From assembly GCA_028709985.1 (NCBI GenBank), contig JAQUTB010000109.1:1-6274 (forward strand): a stretch of DNA of 6,274 nt, given 5' to 3'. The position numbers and the translations under genes are program-made. Under the pieces are notes generated by a model. It ran no database searches and was not told the DNA's origin. It worked only from the letters and a program-made list of their open reading frames with translations. Source of the stretch: Dethiosulfovibrio sp. GTDB lineage: Bacteria > Synergistota > Synergistia > Synergistales > Dethiosulfovibrionaceae. This document shows, in pieces, positions 6,232-6,274 of the stretch; the stretch's first letter is position 1; each line of letters opens with the position of its first letter.

Positions 6232-6274
6232 TTATCTATACTCATTTGGAATTTCGATATGAAGTGTCTCACAC
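6232..6274 (-). CDS. Possible 3' end of a gene entering from the right edge
   Basis: On the - strand one frame is open from the window edge to a TAA at 6234-6232 and reads CETLHIEIPNEYR. Its codons are AT-rich, unlike the other genes here, and the palindrome at 6191-6214 follows about 18 bases later. Another frame of this strand is also open to a nearby stop, so chance is a real possibility with only 14 codons visible. No family can be named. Confidence 0.18.
   Translation of the reverse strand, partial: CETLHIEIPNEYR

Overview
The window is a compact bacterial chromosome segment with six protein-coding genes and one well-structured mRNA leader. Coding regions are fairly GC-rich, use AGG and AGA freely for arginine, and start behind strong AAAGGAGG-type ribosome binding sites. 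A secreted Slt70-type lytic transglycosylase points to a peptidoglycan-containing, probably Gram-negative envelope. The codon style and gene types remind me of Synergistota such as Dethiosulfovibrio, but that is an impression from memory and has not been tested by a search.

Left part (1-1808, + strand): a folded 5' leader with an intrinsic terminator just before the ribosome binding site, then cysE and cysK with overlapping stop and start codons. Together the two enzymes make cysteine from serine, acetyl-CoA and sulfide. No promoter fits between the terminator and cysE, so the terminator probably works as an attenuator for this operon.

Middle part (1798-3641, - strand): an HD-domain protein followed after 17 bases by a DUF502 two-helix membrane protein, probably one operon read from a good TATAAT promoter at about 3680. 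The DUF502 gene runs tail-to-tail into cysK with an 11-base overlap. The HD protein appears to be an internal duplication in which only the C-terminal copy keeps the HD metal-binding residues.

Right part (3757-6274): the divergent lytic transglycosylase gene on the + strand, then a small unrecognised gene on the - strand that overlaps it tail-to-tail by 22 bases. The last 150 bases are clearly AT-rich and hold nested palindromes and a possible 3' end of another - strand gene; they may mark a boundary with foreign or mobile DNA.

No CRISPR array, tRNA, rRNA or complete insertion sequence is visible. The least explained items are the cysE leader RNA, the duplicated HD protein and the small gene at 5688-6089.
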